Positions 1 to 7,883 of a stretch of DNA of 13,353 nucleotides are shown in pieces (position 1 is the first letter of the stretch; each line of letters opens with the position of its first letter). Origin of the DNA: Botryococcus braunii (lineage: Eukaryota; Chlorophyta; Trebouxiophyceae). A program made the translations under genes and the position numbers. Where the stretch lies: the NCBI GenBank assembly GCA_002005505.1, contig KV908789.1, positions 29,828 to 43,180 of the forward strand, written 5' to 3'. The notes beneath the pieces were generated by a model that was not told the DNA's origin, ran no database searches, and saw only the letters and a program-made list of their open reading frames with translations.

Positions 1-245
1 AGGCTAAGTTCCTGAAGTATTGGCGTACCATTGTTTGGCTGAACAGAGAGCAGGAAACAGCCGAAATTGCAGCGTACAACTCAGTGGAGTTAGCATTGTC
101 CACTATCCCGGTAGCTGTTTTCAAGACACCCTGTCTCTGAGTGTTCGATGTGAAGCTGAGTGGGAGACGGAGTCAGACAGTGATTAGTCCGGTGGTTGAG
201 ATGACTGTCTGAATGTTTCCTTGATAATCGTATAGAGTGCAGACA
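1..245 (+). other. Element A untranslated leader
   Basis: This stretch lies between the unseen 5' LTR and the first plausible gag start, ATG at 246-248. It has no long reading frame and no match that I can see to any of the five LTRs or to the leader of element C. A primer-binding site normally follows the 5' LTR directly. I could not identify one with confidence. Confidence 0.55.
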
Positions 246-963
246 ATGACATCGAAGAAGAAGGGGCAGTCAACGAGTGGGGCGTTCAACCTTAAGCAGC
301 GAGACCACCACCTCTACACCTGTTCGAGAACCCTGCACCCCAAGTACATCAAGGGGGGAAGGTGATGTATTGCCAAAAGTTATTCCCACTCAGGTTAAAG
401 TACACATCAAACTGAGGGACAAGGGACATAATATTCTGATCTGGAAGAGTGCTTATTTGGCAGCCAATGAGGCAAAGGGGTCCCTTCCTGCAGTGCTGGA
501 GGCCATGCCTGGCACGTTGCATGATGCAGCAGCTCTGTTACTGTTGTATGAATCTGTGCCTGAGGAGTGGCAGGGAGAACTGGCAGACTGGGATCTGCAT
601 ATGATGCTATGAGTACATATGCAGGAAATTCATTGGTGGACATATCTTCAGGCAAACATGGACTGGTTGCAAGAAATGGGTCAAGGGATGAGACATGATG
701 AAACAATTTCCCAATACGTGAATCGCATGCTCAATCTCAAAGCCTGCCTCCACAGAAATAATCATCATCTGATGGATGGCTTTGTAGCGACCCAAATAGT
801 GCAGGGTCTCCCTGAGGCAGCTAAGGAGCCTGGCAGCCTGTCCACAGCCGTCGCATCTCCACTCAACAACTGGCTGAATTACTACGTACCACTGCAGCGG
901 CCCTGGGCTTTGATGAGACAGCTCCCCGCCAGCCCAGAGTCCTGGCCATCACCCAAGCACTAG
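246..963 (+). pseudogene. gag: Element A gag, capsid-like region, broken
   Basis: Gag packages the retrotransposon RNA into cytoplasmic particles. The likely start at 246 (MTSKKKGQS...) is in another frame from the recognisable body at about 277-963, so there is a frameshift in the N-terminal part. The body has the pattern W-x(n)-G...P..W typical of copia gag (ILIWKSAYLAANEAKGSLPA, then SVPEEWQGEL). It continues through the ETISQYVNRMLNL helix to VATQIVQGLP. A TGA at 610-612 interrupts the frame. The gag on the - strand at 7053-7555 aligns with it over both landmarks, which supports the call for both. The C-terminal part moves to another frame near 960, where the zinc knuckle follows. Confidence 0.82.
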
Positions 964-1480
964 TGGAGCCAGCAACCCGCCAGCAGCAAGTGCAGCAACT
1001 GCTCAGCAGTCTCGTGCATCTGATCCCAAGGGAGTTTGCAACTACTGCAATAAAAAGGGCCATTATTGGAGAGACTGCAGAAGAGGCGCAGGGACGAGGA
1101 GACCCAGAGGAACGTGGTGGCAGCAGTCCAGCAACTGCAAGGCATGTGGCCTCAGGGCCAGCCACCTGTGGGTGGCACCATCCTCCAGTAGCCCAACTGG
1201 CCATCATGGTGCAGAGCCTTCCTGCTTGGTTCCAGCCTCCTGCTCCACCTCCACCTCCTCCGAAGGTATGCTGTACACAATATCCCACAATGTCCTGGAC
1301 AGTACGATCAGTAAACCCTTACAGCACTCCTGGCTGGTTGACAGTGGGGCATCGGTGCACCTAGTAAATGACGTGGCATTGCTGCATATCCTATCATCCA
1401 TGCCAAACCAATTCCCCTGCACTTGGCTACCTCTGATGCCACTGGTTGTATTATTGCATCTGGGTCAGTCTGTATTTTGA
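962..1480 (+). pseudogene. Element A CCHC zinc knuckle and aspartic protease N-terminal half
   Basis: One frame runs from about 962 to the stop at 1480. The CCHC knuckle CNYCNKKGHYWRDC (1037-1078, C-x2-C-x4-H-x4-C) is the nucleocapsid RNA-binding motif. A Ser/Pro-rich spacer follows. The protease active site is WLVDSGASVHLVND, with DSGAS at 1340-1354. The aspartate is the catalytic residue of a dimeric retropepsin that cleaves the polyprotein. A second cysteine pair (CKAC, near 1135) resembles the start of another knuckle but lacks the final cysteine. The frame is lost shortly after the active site and the protease continues in the next entry's frame. Confidence 0.88.
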
Positions 1481-1707
1481 GCCCCAACGCATTCCCTTCT
1501 GGATCACCATGTGCAGTGTGTCCCTCAGCTACCACCAACATCCTGTCAGTATCTGCTGCCCTTAGGGATGGTGCAGTATTCCAAACAGACAATGTGGGTG
1601 CCTTTTCGTATGTCAGTGGACCAAACCACTGGAGAGCTCAGGTCACTGCAGAGATGGGACTGTACTACATTCATAGTGTAGTTGCAGTGAGAGGGACCAG
1701 CACGTAA
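1423..1707 (+). pseudogene. Element A protease C-terminal half
   Basis: This frame (MATSDATGCIIASG...) carries the usual follow-on of copia proteases: a strand-rich stretch, then the ATTNILSVSAALRDGAVFQ motif, equivalent to the family's 'NLLSV..L...G' segment. It then passes through a short linker towards the GAG-pre-integrase domain. The first half of the protease (DSGAS) lies in a different frame ending at 1480, so a frameshift falls around 1400-1430. The frame closes with TAA at 1705-1707, before the LWHSRMGHP motif. Confidence 0.75.
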
Positions 1708-1765
1708 AGCATGCAGCCAGTGCAACCAAACAGTCAAAGTCCAGTATCTTGTCACACAGCTGTGC

Positions 1766-2300
1766 CAACGTTACTTATGGCATAGCAGAATGGGACACCC
1801 TGGAGAACGTGGATGCAGCGTCTGCTAAGGAGAACCTGGTGACTGGGATTGACACCTCCTCTCTCCCTGACTGATTGCCCGGTACACTGTGAAGCGTGTA
1901 TTGAAGGAAAGACTGCCAGACCCTCTTTCGGAACCAGTACCAGACCTGCCTTGGAACCCCTGGACCGAGTACACATAGACACTGTGGGTCCCATTACACC
2001 TGCAGCCATTACTGGTGAACGTTTGTGGGTTACTGTACTGGATGAAGCCTTCTCAGTGGAAAGCAGTTATCCCAGTAAAGTCCAAAGACACCATCAGTGC
2101 AGCTGTCAGGGACTTACTTGTTTACTGGCAGACCAACGAAAAACCACTGTGAAGTGTGTCAGATGTGACAGAGGAACTGAATTTATTAATGCTCGGTTCA
2201 AGGAGTTCTGTGCCTCCCAGGGGACTAAGCTGGAGACCTCTGCCCCTACACCCCACAGCAGAATGGAGTGGCTGAACGAGCCAACCGAACCCTGAAGGAA
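1766..2300 (+). pseudogene. Element A GAG-pre-integrase and integrase catalytic core, broken
   Basis: Integrase joins the cDNA to the host chromosome. LWHSRMGHP (about 1775-1801) marks the GAG-pre-integrase/HH half of the zinc domain, and CEACIEGKTAR (about 1888-1920) gives the CC half. The first catalytic Asp is in HIDTVGP (Asp codon 1978-1980). The second is in CDRGTEF (Asp 2167-2169). The Glu is in NGVAERANRTLKE (Glu 2274-2276). The last two are about 35 codons apart, as in DD35E enzymes, but a one-base shift separates them. Between the first two Asp codons the expected family residues occur in another frame (VIPVKSKDTISAA near 2070-2100), so at least two compensating shifts occurred there. 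The Cys in VRCDRGTEF replaces the more usual Ser. Confidence 0.88.
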
Positions 2301-2663
2301 AGAACCCGGACATCCTGGCCTTTGCTGCGCCAGTCCCACCCTCTGGAAAGAAGCCCTGGAGACAGCATGCACCCTGCTCAACATGGGCCCAAGTACAGGC
2401 AGGGACCTTACCCCCTTTGAGTTATTCTGGGGATATAAGCCTGATGTCTCACTTCTGCGCACATGGGGCTGCCTTGCATATGTGCATATCCCAGATGTCC
2501 AGAGGCCAGTCTTTGCACCAAAAACTGTGCCGGGAATGCTCACCGGTTATTCAGCCTCCTCCAAAGCTATCGTATATACATGGGTGGGGGTATATGGCGA
2601 GAGAGCAGAGATGTCATCTTTGTGGAGCACCTCAGAGGGGCCTCTCGTATGGTCTCAGTGTGA
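2301..2663 (+). pseudogene. Element A integrase C-terminal region
   Basis: The stretch contains DLTPFELFWGYKPDVSLLR followed by TWGCLAYVHIP (about 2404-2495), the conserved segment after the copia integrase core. The motif PKTVPGMLTGYS and then ESRDVIFVEHLRG lie in shifted frames. The same motifs occur on the - strand at about 13080-13310 in element B (KPDVSVLRTFGCVAHVHIP; ESRDVSFIEHLRG), which confirms the assignment. The frame changes near 2300, near 2380 and again near 2570-2600, so this part is not translatable as it stands. Confidence 0.8.
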
Positions 2664-3427
2664 CTCCCGCTCAGTCTGAGGAATTTCTGTGCCCTGTTCC
2701 CCTGGACCAGCACTTCCAAACAGCACCCAGAGCCAGTTATGTATCCTGTGAAGACGACAGTGAGGCAGAGATCCAGGACTCAGCCGTTGAGTCATTGCAC
2801 CCTCACATTTCCCAGAAAGACGCAGACTCAGAATGTCCAGGACCCTCTGGGAAGGCTGAGCCCGAGCCTGACCCCCAGAGATCCACTGCTCCCGCGGAGA
2901 TCCGAAGGACCATCGAAGCACTCTGGACCTGGCCCGCGGCCTCATTCGGACTCGGGCTACAGCAACAAATGATGCGAGCTCAGGAGACTCTCAGACCAAC
3001 AGCCTGGAGAATTCCAATTGGCTGCTGATGGGCTGACAAGAGCTCAGAGGCATGAGCAACGAACACTTGCAAGAGAATCCTGCTGTCACAGGAGATGGGA
3101 GAGAGCAGAGACAAGTGGGGCTAACGAAAGTGACACAGTCACCGGGACCAGGGGAAGTGCAGGTAGATGGGTGCCAGTCTGAGAGCTCTGATTTTCATGT
3201 TAGTGATGAGAGGGGGGCAGCCACAATCATGACTGCAAATGGTCCCAGGGAGCTGAGTCGCACGGGTGGGTCCTGTCCAGTGAATGAGCATCATGTCAGC
3301 GGTGAGACTTGTGTGGAAACGTCTGGCTCTCCCCACAGGGCGTGGACTGGTAGGGGAAGGTGGTGACAGCCACAGCCTGAGAAGGACATCCACTCTCTCG
3401 GAAACAGCCAGAAATGTCTGTGAGAGC

Positions 3428-3451
3428 AGTACTGGGTCTGCATCCAGTACT
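3428..3451. repeat. Perfect hairpin in the element A linker
   Basis: AGTACTGG (3428-3435) and CCAGTACT (3444-3451) are exact reverse complements separated by 8 nt. It lies just before the 241-bp tandem repeat. No known role. Confidence 0.7.
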
Positions 3452-3470
3452 GTGTGAGAGCCGAGAAGAG

Positions 3471-3900
3471 GAGGTGAATCAGGTGCACAGACAGTGTGTG
3501 TACCACCAAATTACAGTGCAGCCTGAGAGGTACCTGTGTATGGGAGAAGGATGTCAGGGATGAGAGGTCACAGACTTTGTGACACAACGTGGAAGTCAGA
3601 GACACACAAGTCAAGAAAGGGAGGGGAAGCAGGGGGACAGAGCCTACCTCCCCTGCCTGTGAGAGCCCTCAAGAGCCTGAGCTTGAGAGGATGTGTAAGC
3701 GTGTGGATGTGGAGGTGAACCGGAAGCTCAGACAATGTGAGAAATCTTGACTATGGATGCTTCCCGGGAGGTACCTGTGTCTGGGAGGAAGATGTGAGGT
3801 GCAGACAAAATGAGCAGTGCGAAGTGGAATCAAGGAGAGAGAACATGAGAGAAAGTCTGATCCACTGAGAGAAAAGCTAGCTGTAGTGCGGCGAGTGTCA
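3471..3900 (+). repeat. Diverged 241-bp tandem duplication in the element A linker
   Basis: GAGGTGAA at 3471 recurs at 3712, and GGTACCTGTGT at 3529 recurs at 3770. Both offsets are 241 bp. Surrounding words also match (CAGACA.TGTG; TGGGAG.A.GATGT). In one frame both copies read a related peptide of the type EVN...RQC...RYLC.G, so the duplication may once have been coding. The outer limits are blurred by divergence. Confidence 0.65.
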
Positions 3901-3975
3901 GTGGAAGAGTAGTGGGTTCTGAGGGTGAAAAATCTCCAAGGGTAAGGAGAGAGGGAAGCACACTGGTGTTAGATT

Positions 3976-4873
3976 TGGTAAAATCCATGTTCCTCTAATT
4001 AAGAAGCTCAGATGTCCCTCAGTGGGAATATGGAAGGCTGCATGCAAGAAGAGCAGAATTCTTAGACACCCATGAGTTATGGAATATGTTCCTAGACCTC
4101 ATGGCATAAGGTAATACCAGTTCACTGGATTTTCTCAGTGAAAATGGATGCACATGGCAATGTGTGAGATTCAAGCAAGATGGTTGCTCAGGGTGTCGAC
4201 AAATTCCTGGAGTAGATGTCATGGAGGTCTTTGCACCAACCAGCAGCTATGGAGCTAGGAGACCTGCTAGCTGTGGCTGCTAGGAAGGTTACGAGATTCA
4301 CCAGGTAGATGTTAAGACAGCCTTTCTCAATGGTGAGCTGGAGGAAGAAGTGTATGTAACACAACCTCCAGGATTTGAGAATGGTGATCGCAATACCGTG
4401 TGTCGACTCAAAAAGGCACTGTATGGCCTAAAGCAGGCCCCACGTGCCTGGCACAAGACCCTTAATGACAAACTTGAAGTCATGGGGTATGAGGTGTGCA
4501 AGAGTGATGCTGGAGTTTATGTGAGATGCTCTGAAGATGGGGGTAAATCCTACGTGCTAATTTATGTAGATGATCTCCTGATTGTATCCAAGGGCATGTC
4601 AGAGGTGGAGAGAGTGAAAGAGCTTCTCAAGAATGAATTCACCATCCACGATCTGGGGGAGGTGAAGGATTTCTTAGGTTGTCAAGTCATGAGAGATAGA
4701 GAGAAGGGGTTAATCTCCCTGAGTTGCATTCCTAAGATAGATGCACTTGTGGAGAAGTTTGGTCTTCATCTTGAGTCAGTTGGGCCCGATACCCCAATGA
4801 CAAAAGATTTTGTAATGTCTCAGATGCCTGCACCAAAGGATGGGAGTGATAATATTGGTGCTGGAGTGTCCTG
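3976..4873 (+). pseudogene. pol: Element A reverse transcriptase (RVT_2 type), frameshifted
   Basis: RT copies the element RNA into cDNA inside the particle. The N-terminal 370 bp (3976-4349) align in pieces with the intact RT of element B ([48 protein letters not shown]) but contain stops and shifts. From 4350 to about 4870 one frame is clean: [29 protein letters not shown], then YVDD at 4563-4574 (the catalytic Asp pair). [17 protein letters not shown] and [12 protein letters not shown] follow. The first metal-binding Asp is the one in VDVKTAFL. A frameshift near 4865-4875 shifts the frame into [15 protein letters not shown], where the next entry continues. Confidence 0.92.
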
Positions 4874-5548
4874 CCTCCTGGTCATCGATACTGTGAGTTA
4901 GTTGGGTCTCTGCTCTACATAGCTAACACTACTCGTCCTGATATATCCCAGGCTGTAGGAGTTCTGTCGAGGTACAGGATGTCACCCACAACAGCACACT
5001 GGAATGAGGCCATCCGTGTGTTGAAATATCTTAAGGGAACCCGAGACCTGGTTCTGATCCTTGGTGGAAAAGAAACAGAGTTGGAGGGATATGTTGATGC
5101 TGATTACGGTGGAGATCAAGACCACCGCTTCTCCACCACCGGCTTCGTCCTCACTGTGTTTGGAGGAGCAGTTGTGTGGGGAAGTAAAAAGCAATCTGCT
5201 GTGGCTACTTCCACAGTAGAAGCAGAATTCATGGCAGCAAGTGCTGTTGTGAAGGAAGCTAATTGGCTGAGGGGATTCCTAGAGGAAATTGGCGTGTTAC
5301 CCTGGATAGTGAAGATACATTGTGATAATCAAGGGTGCATCAATCACCTCAGGAATCCAGTGTATTCTAAACATACCAAGCACATTGCAATCAGCTGTCA
5401 CTTTGCACGTGAAGCTATTGCAAAGGGGCAGGTTGACTTCAAATACATTCAGTCTGCCAGGAATGTGGCTGACATCTTCACTAAACCACTAGTAAGATTA
5501 GTGTTTCAGGGTCATAGAAACTCACTGGGTCTTGCCAAGTTCTGGTGA
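4874..5548 (+). pseudogene. pol: Element A RT thumb/connection and RNase H, reading frame intact
   Basis: The frame reads [34 protein letters not shown], the conserved copia segment after the RT palm. It then enters RNase H: first Asp in YVDADYGGD, Glu in STVEAEFMAAS, Asp in HCDNQGCINHL and final Asp in SARNVADIFTKPL. All four acidic residues for RNA-strand removal during reverse transcription are present. The stop is TGA at 5546-5548, 5 bp before the polypurine tract, as expected for the end of pol. This portion is undamaged apart from being cut off from the RT by the frameshift near 4870. Confidence 0.93.
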
Positions 5549-5553
5549 GGAAA

Positions 5554-5566
5554 AGGCAAGGGGAAG
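5554..5566 (+). promoter_or_regulatory. Polypurine tract, element A
   Basis: AGGCAAGGGGAAG sits directly before the TG that opens LTR1. The polypurine tract primes plus-strand DNA synthesis. The identical 13-mer occurs in element B next to LTR4 (9411-9423, complement), which supports both LTR boundaries. Confidence 0.88.
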
Positions 5567-5768
5567 TGTTGTATTGGATGAGTTATTTATGCCTTTCCCT
5601 CAGTGGAGTAATAGTGGCTTTTCCGTCAGTGACAATAATAAATGACTAATATGGGCGAAACTGCAAAGACTTCGCAGTTAGGAACAATTCGAATGTAGAT
5701 AGAGATAACGCAAGTTACAGACACGTTTAGTGCAGGAAGGTAGTGGTGCTAGCACGGAGTGGCAAGGC

Positions 5769-5911
5769 ACTTGTTTGGGACTACACAAGCACTCCGGGTG
5801 TTTCCTTAAAGTTGCCCAATCAGTCCTTGATTGTTCATGTTCTTGACTCTACTCTTCGTCACACAGTAGAGCGAACTTTGACTCACACCCTCCGTGCCGC
5901 CACTGCACAGG
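5769..5911 (+). repeat. LTR1 internal repeat block, copy 1 (143 bp)
   Basis: It is identical base for base to 6091-6233. The block opens ACTTGTTTGGGAC and closes CACTGCACAG plus one shared G. It contains the small inverted repeat CTCTACT...AGTAGAG. The two copies are 322 bp apart with 179 bp of unrelated sequence between them. Confidence 0.95.
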
Positions 5912-6090
5912 TAACGTGATTGTGAATAGAATGGGAGATTTGAGGTTTTGTTGACCTTAGTATTTCATGTTATGTGTATGTGCTTGGCTATCTTATCATC
6001 GGACAATGAGATTGATCCTTTCTGAGTACGTACCAGTTAGGGTAGTTTGAATTCCGTTGTTAAGAGAGAGCAAGTGAGCAATTGTAATAG

Positions 6091-6233
6091 ACTTGTTTGG
6101 GACTACACAAGCACTCCGGGTGTTTCCTTAAAGTTGCCCAATCAGTCCTTGATTGTTCATGTTCTTGACTCTACTCTTCGTCACACAGTAGAGCGAACTT
6201 TGACTCACACCCTCCGTGCCGCCACTGCACAGG
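6091..6233 (+). repeat. LTR1 internal repeat block, copy 2 (143 bp)
   Basis: This is the exact duplicate of 5769-5911. It ends about 25 bp before the 3' edge of LTR1. The exact identity contrasts with the damage in the rest of element A, which points to a late duplication or gene conversion between the two copies. Confidence 0.95.
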
Positions 6234-6258
6234 AATACGCCAAGCCCATAACCTAACA

Positions 6259-6303
6259 ATAACTAGTGTAGCATTTCCTAGGGTATAATGCTCTAGTGGT
6301 CCT
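6259..6303 (-). pseudogene. Residual gag fragment of element C between LTR1 and LTR2
   Basis: These 45 bp lie between the CA end of LTR1 and the TG start of LTR2 and include the left GTCCT target duplication (6299-6303). If LTR2 and one GTCCT are ignored, the - strand gag of element C at 7053-7142 runs directly into this stretch. One frame stays open here (RALYPRKCYTSY) after a shift. The assignment is an inference from geometry. The piece is too short for a firm homology call. Confidence 0.5.
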
Positions 6304-7057
6304 TGGCATCGCTCTATGAGTTGCCTAGTGATCTAGATCTGCCGTACAACCTCGCTCAGGTAGTGCGCTCAGTTACCCGACACGCGTCAGTGGCAGTACA
6401 CTTATAATTAGACTCACCCTGAGTATCAGAGTGGGCGTGTGGATTATTCATGTAACCTTGAGACACGGTAGATTGTGGACTTTTTCGAACATAAGGTACA
6501 ATCTGATCTAGATTACACATTTGTCGGGTGAACTCTTAAGGCCGCCCCACCGGTGTGATTGCCAACTGGTTGTGAAAGATGCTGGGCATTTCCAGATGCT
6601 AGTCTTGTCCAACAGTTGTGTATGAAACTCAGCAGACAGTCGTACGGAGTGCAGCTCGAGTAACTTCGTCTACTGACGACCTGTTTGCTCATTACAGGTG
6701 CGGTGCGGCAGTGTGTGTTGTATCATTGTTGCTATCGTGAGAGTGAACAAGCTTAGTGTACCCTGTAGTCATTCAAACAGACAAGGGACAGTGACTTCAG
6801 GGAGTATAGGCATGTACTTGAACGTAGCCGTGTAGAGCCTTATCTAGTGATTGCTTGTTCGGTGCTTGAGTACAAGACAATGATGTAACGGAACTGGTTG
6901 TGAAAGATGCTGGGCATTTCCAGATGCTAGTCTTGTCCAAAAGTTGTGTATGATAGTCAGCAGACAGTCGTACGGACTGCAGCTGGAGTAACTTCGTCTA
7001 CTGACGACCTGTCTGCTCATTACATGTGATGCCGAATGCCCATAACCTAACAGTCCT
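6299..7057. repeat. GTCCT target-site duplication around LTR2
   Basis: GTCCT occurs at 6299-6303 and 7053-7057, immediately outside the TG and CA ends of LTR2. In the - strand gag reading it falls in the Met-Glu-Asp codons (ATGGAGGAC). A 5-bp duplication is standard for copia integrase. Confidence 0.65.
6304..7052 (+). mobile_element. LTR2: solo LTR in + orientation inside element C gag (749 bp)
   Basis: It ends CCCATAACCTAACA at 7052 and is flanked by GTCCT on both sides (6299-6303 and 7053-7057), a 5-bp target duplication. Homology to the reverse complement of LTR3 is obvious from about 6453 to 7052 (ACCTTGAGACACGG; CGAACATAAGGTACAATCTG; the two internal blocks). The left 150 bp are diverged. 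The TG at 6304 is chosen because TCAGGTAGTGC lies at about the same distance from it as TCAGGTGTGC does from the start of LTR5. No internal element sequence is attached, so it is a solo LTR. Repeat blocks: about 6564-6700 and 6892-7028, period 328 bp. Confidence 0.75.
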
Positions 7058-7555
7058 CCATGTTGGCACAGTTCCCTTTCGGGGCATTTGAGAGACTGAT
7101 GACGCGGTGACACCACTGTTGAAGAGTCTCTCCTTTCTTCATGCCATGCTCCATGGTTTTCTCCCATTGGCTGATGCCCCTGTGTTATTTCCCTTAGTGC
7201 ATTCAGAGCTGATCCATTGTATGAAGTCATACGCTGAAGGGCGATCTGTGACTTCATCTTCCCAAAACTTGGGAAGTGACTGTTGCAAAAAATGTTTGAC
7301 AGCTGAATCCTCCACTGAGCCAGGCACTGACGCTTCTACAGCTGCTCTGACACCTTTCTGATTTTCACGTTGGAGAATGGCCTCATGCCATGCTCTGAAA
7401 TTGCCGAGGTCTTCATCTAGCATTTTTGTCATCTTGGGGTTGGAATTGTTCCAAGTATACGCATTAGCATTGCCCTGAGAACTGGTAACTGCAGATCCTG
7501 ACTGCTGGCCAGACTGAGAAGGGGCTGGGGTTCCTGCGCCTGTCGGCTGTGACAT
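7058..7555 (-). pseudogene. gag: Element C gag, N-terminal half, broken by LTR2
   Basis: The likely start is ATG at 7555 (MSQPTGAGTPAPSQSGQQSG...), giving a Ser/Gly/Gln-rich N terminus. The capsid-like part follows: LGNFRAWHEAILQRENQKG, VPGSVEDSAVKHFLQQSLP, KFWEDEVTDRPSAYDFIQW. It aligns with the gag of element A at W...G...P..W. The frame stops at 7139-7141. A one-base shift near 7155 lets it continue as MEHGMKKGETLQQWCHRVIS (about 7083-7154), the counterpart of A's GMRHDETISQYVNRMLNL. At 7053-7057 it is cut by LTR2. The 137-residue antisense frame across this junction reads into LTR2 and is not a gene. Confidence 0.82.
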
Positions 7556-7883
7556 CTCTATTCGCTGTCTGAATTGTTCACTGCTGACTTCGTCTTTCCT
7601 TTCTTAGTTTTGTCATTCCAATAGCAACACGATACGAAAGAGCCCTTGCGTAATACAGTCTCGATCGAACTTAATGATTGACACCTCCCATGACTTGGAG
7701 TCAAAAGACAAAAAGAACGAATTGAAGATGATTCACTAGGTGGACTGCGTTCACTGCCGCTATTTCTTGACGCAGGTTCCCCCCCCCCCCCCGGGTCTGT
7801 TGACACTCACTTCCGTTGCATTCGAAGAAAAATATCCACTCCTGTCCGCCTTCTGCTCAGCTGGAAGGCGTGGGCCCTTAACC
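7556..7883 (-). other. Element C leader between 5' LTR and gag, with a G14/C14 tract
   Basis: It lies between the LTR3 edge (7884) and the gag start. A run of 14 C on the + strand (7779-7792) is the longest homopolymer in the window. An 82-codon - strand frame (7558-7806) starts just upstream of gag in a different frame. Its peptide is Ser-rich and matches nothing I know. No clear primer-binding site is seen next to LTR3: the - strand reads GGTTAAGGGCCC straight after the LTR end. Confidence 0.6.

Larger units (their letters stand above)
2664..3975 (+). pseudogene. Element A integrase-RT linker, degraded
   Basis: The pol linker between integrase and RT is usually poorly conserved and disordered. 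From 2664 to about 3028 one frame reads an acidic, Pro/Ser-rich sequence (SCEDDSEAEIQDSAVESLHP). Element B shows a similar acidic stretch at the same place (FWDEDDDHG near 12950). A second frame is open at 3052-3366. Beyond 3380 no long frame remains. The segment holds a diverged 241-bp tandem duplication (3471-about 3900) and a perfect hairpin at 3428-3451. I assign it to the element because it lies between two of its domains. The function is unknown. Confidence 0.6.
1..6258 (+). mobile_element. Element A: degenerate Ty1/copia retrotransposon, 5' LTR outside the window
   Basis: Domains appear in copia order on the + strand: gag, CCHC knuckle, DSGAS protease, integrase, YVDD reverse transcriptase, RNase H, polypurine tract, 3' LTR. 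Integrase before RT is the diagnostic Ty1/copia arrangement. No LTR end of the CCTAACA type is seen near position 1, so the window begins inside the leader. Several frameshifts and stops make the copy non-autonomous. The base after the 3' LTR begins ATAAC (6259-6263), the expected target duplication. Its partner would sit just left of the unseen 5' LTR. The flanking 45 bp fit the gag of element C, so A probably inserted into C. Confidence 0.93.
5567..6258 (+). repeat. LTR1: 3' LTR of element A (692 bp)
   Basis: It starts TGTTGTATTGG right after the polypurine tract and ends CCCATAACCTAACA, so it has TG...CA ends. The terminal 14 bases are shared with the end of LTR2 and, with one difference, LTR3. 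The body has little visible similarity to LTR2-LTR5. Inside lie two identical 143-bp blocks (5769-5911 and 6091-6233). AATAAA at 5637-5642 could serve as a polyadenylation signal. A short inverted repeat AACTGC/GCAGTT (5659-5679) lies nearby. Both are suggestions only. Confidence 0.9.

Noticed and set aside
863..1288. 141-codon - strand frame
   Set aside because: It is the antisense of the zinc knuckle/protease region, with Gly/Ser/Cys-rich composition and no domain.
2106..2543. 145-codon - strand frame
   Set aside because: It is antisense to the integrase of element A, which is identified by its catalytic motifs.
5769..6233. Duplicated exons: block 1 is followed by GGTAACG and block 2 is preceded by TAATAG, resembling splice signals
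   Set aside because: Both copies lie inside LTR1 between well-defined TG and CA ends, and the other LTRs show the same block design. No host protein is recognisable in them.
6844..7257. 137-codon - strand frame across the LTR2/gag junction
   Set aside because: It joins antisense LTR2 sequence with a shifted gag frame. Only the part right of 7057 is gag-derived.
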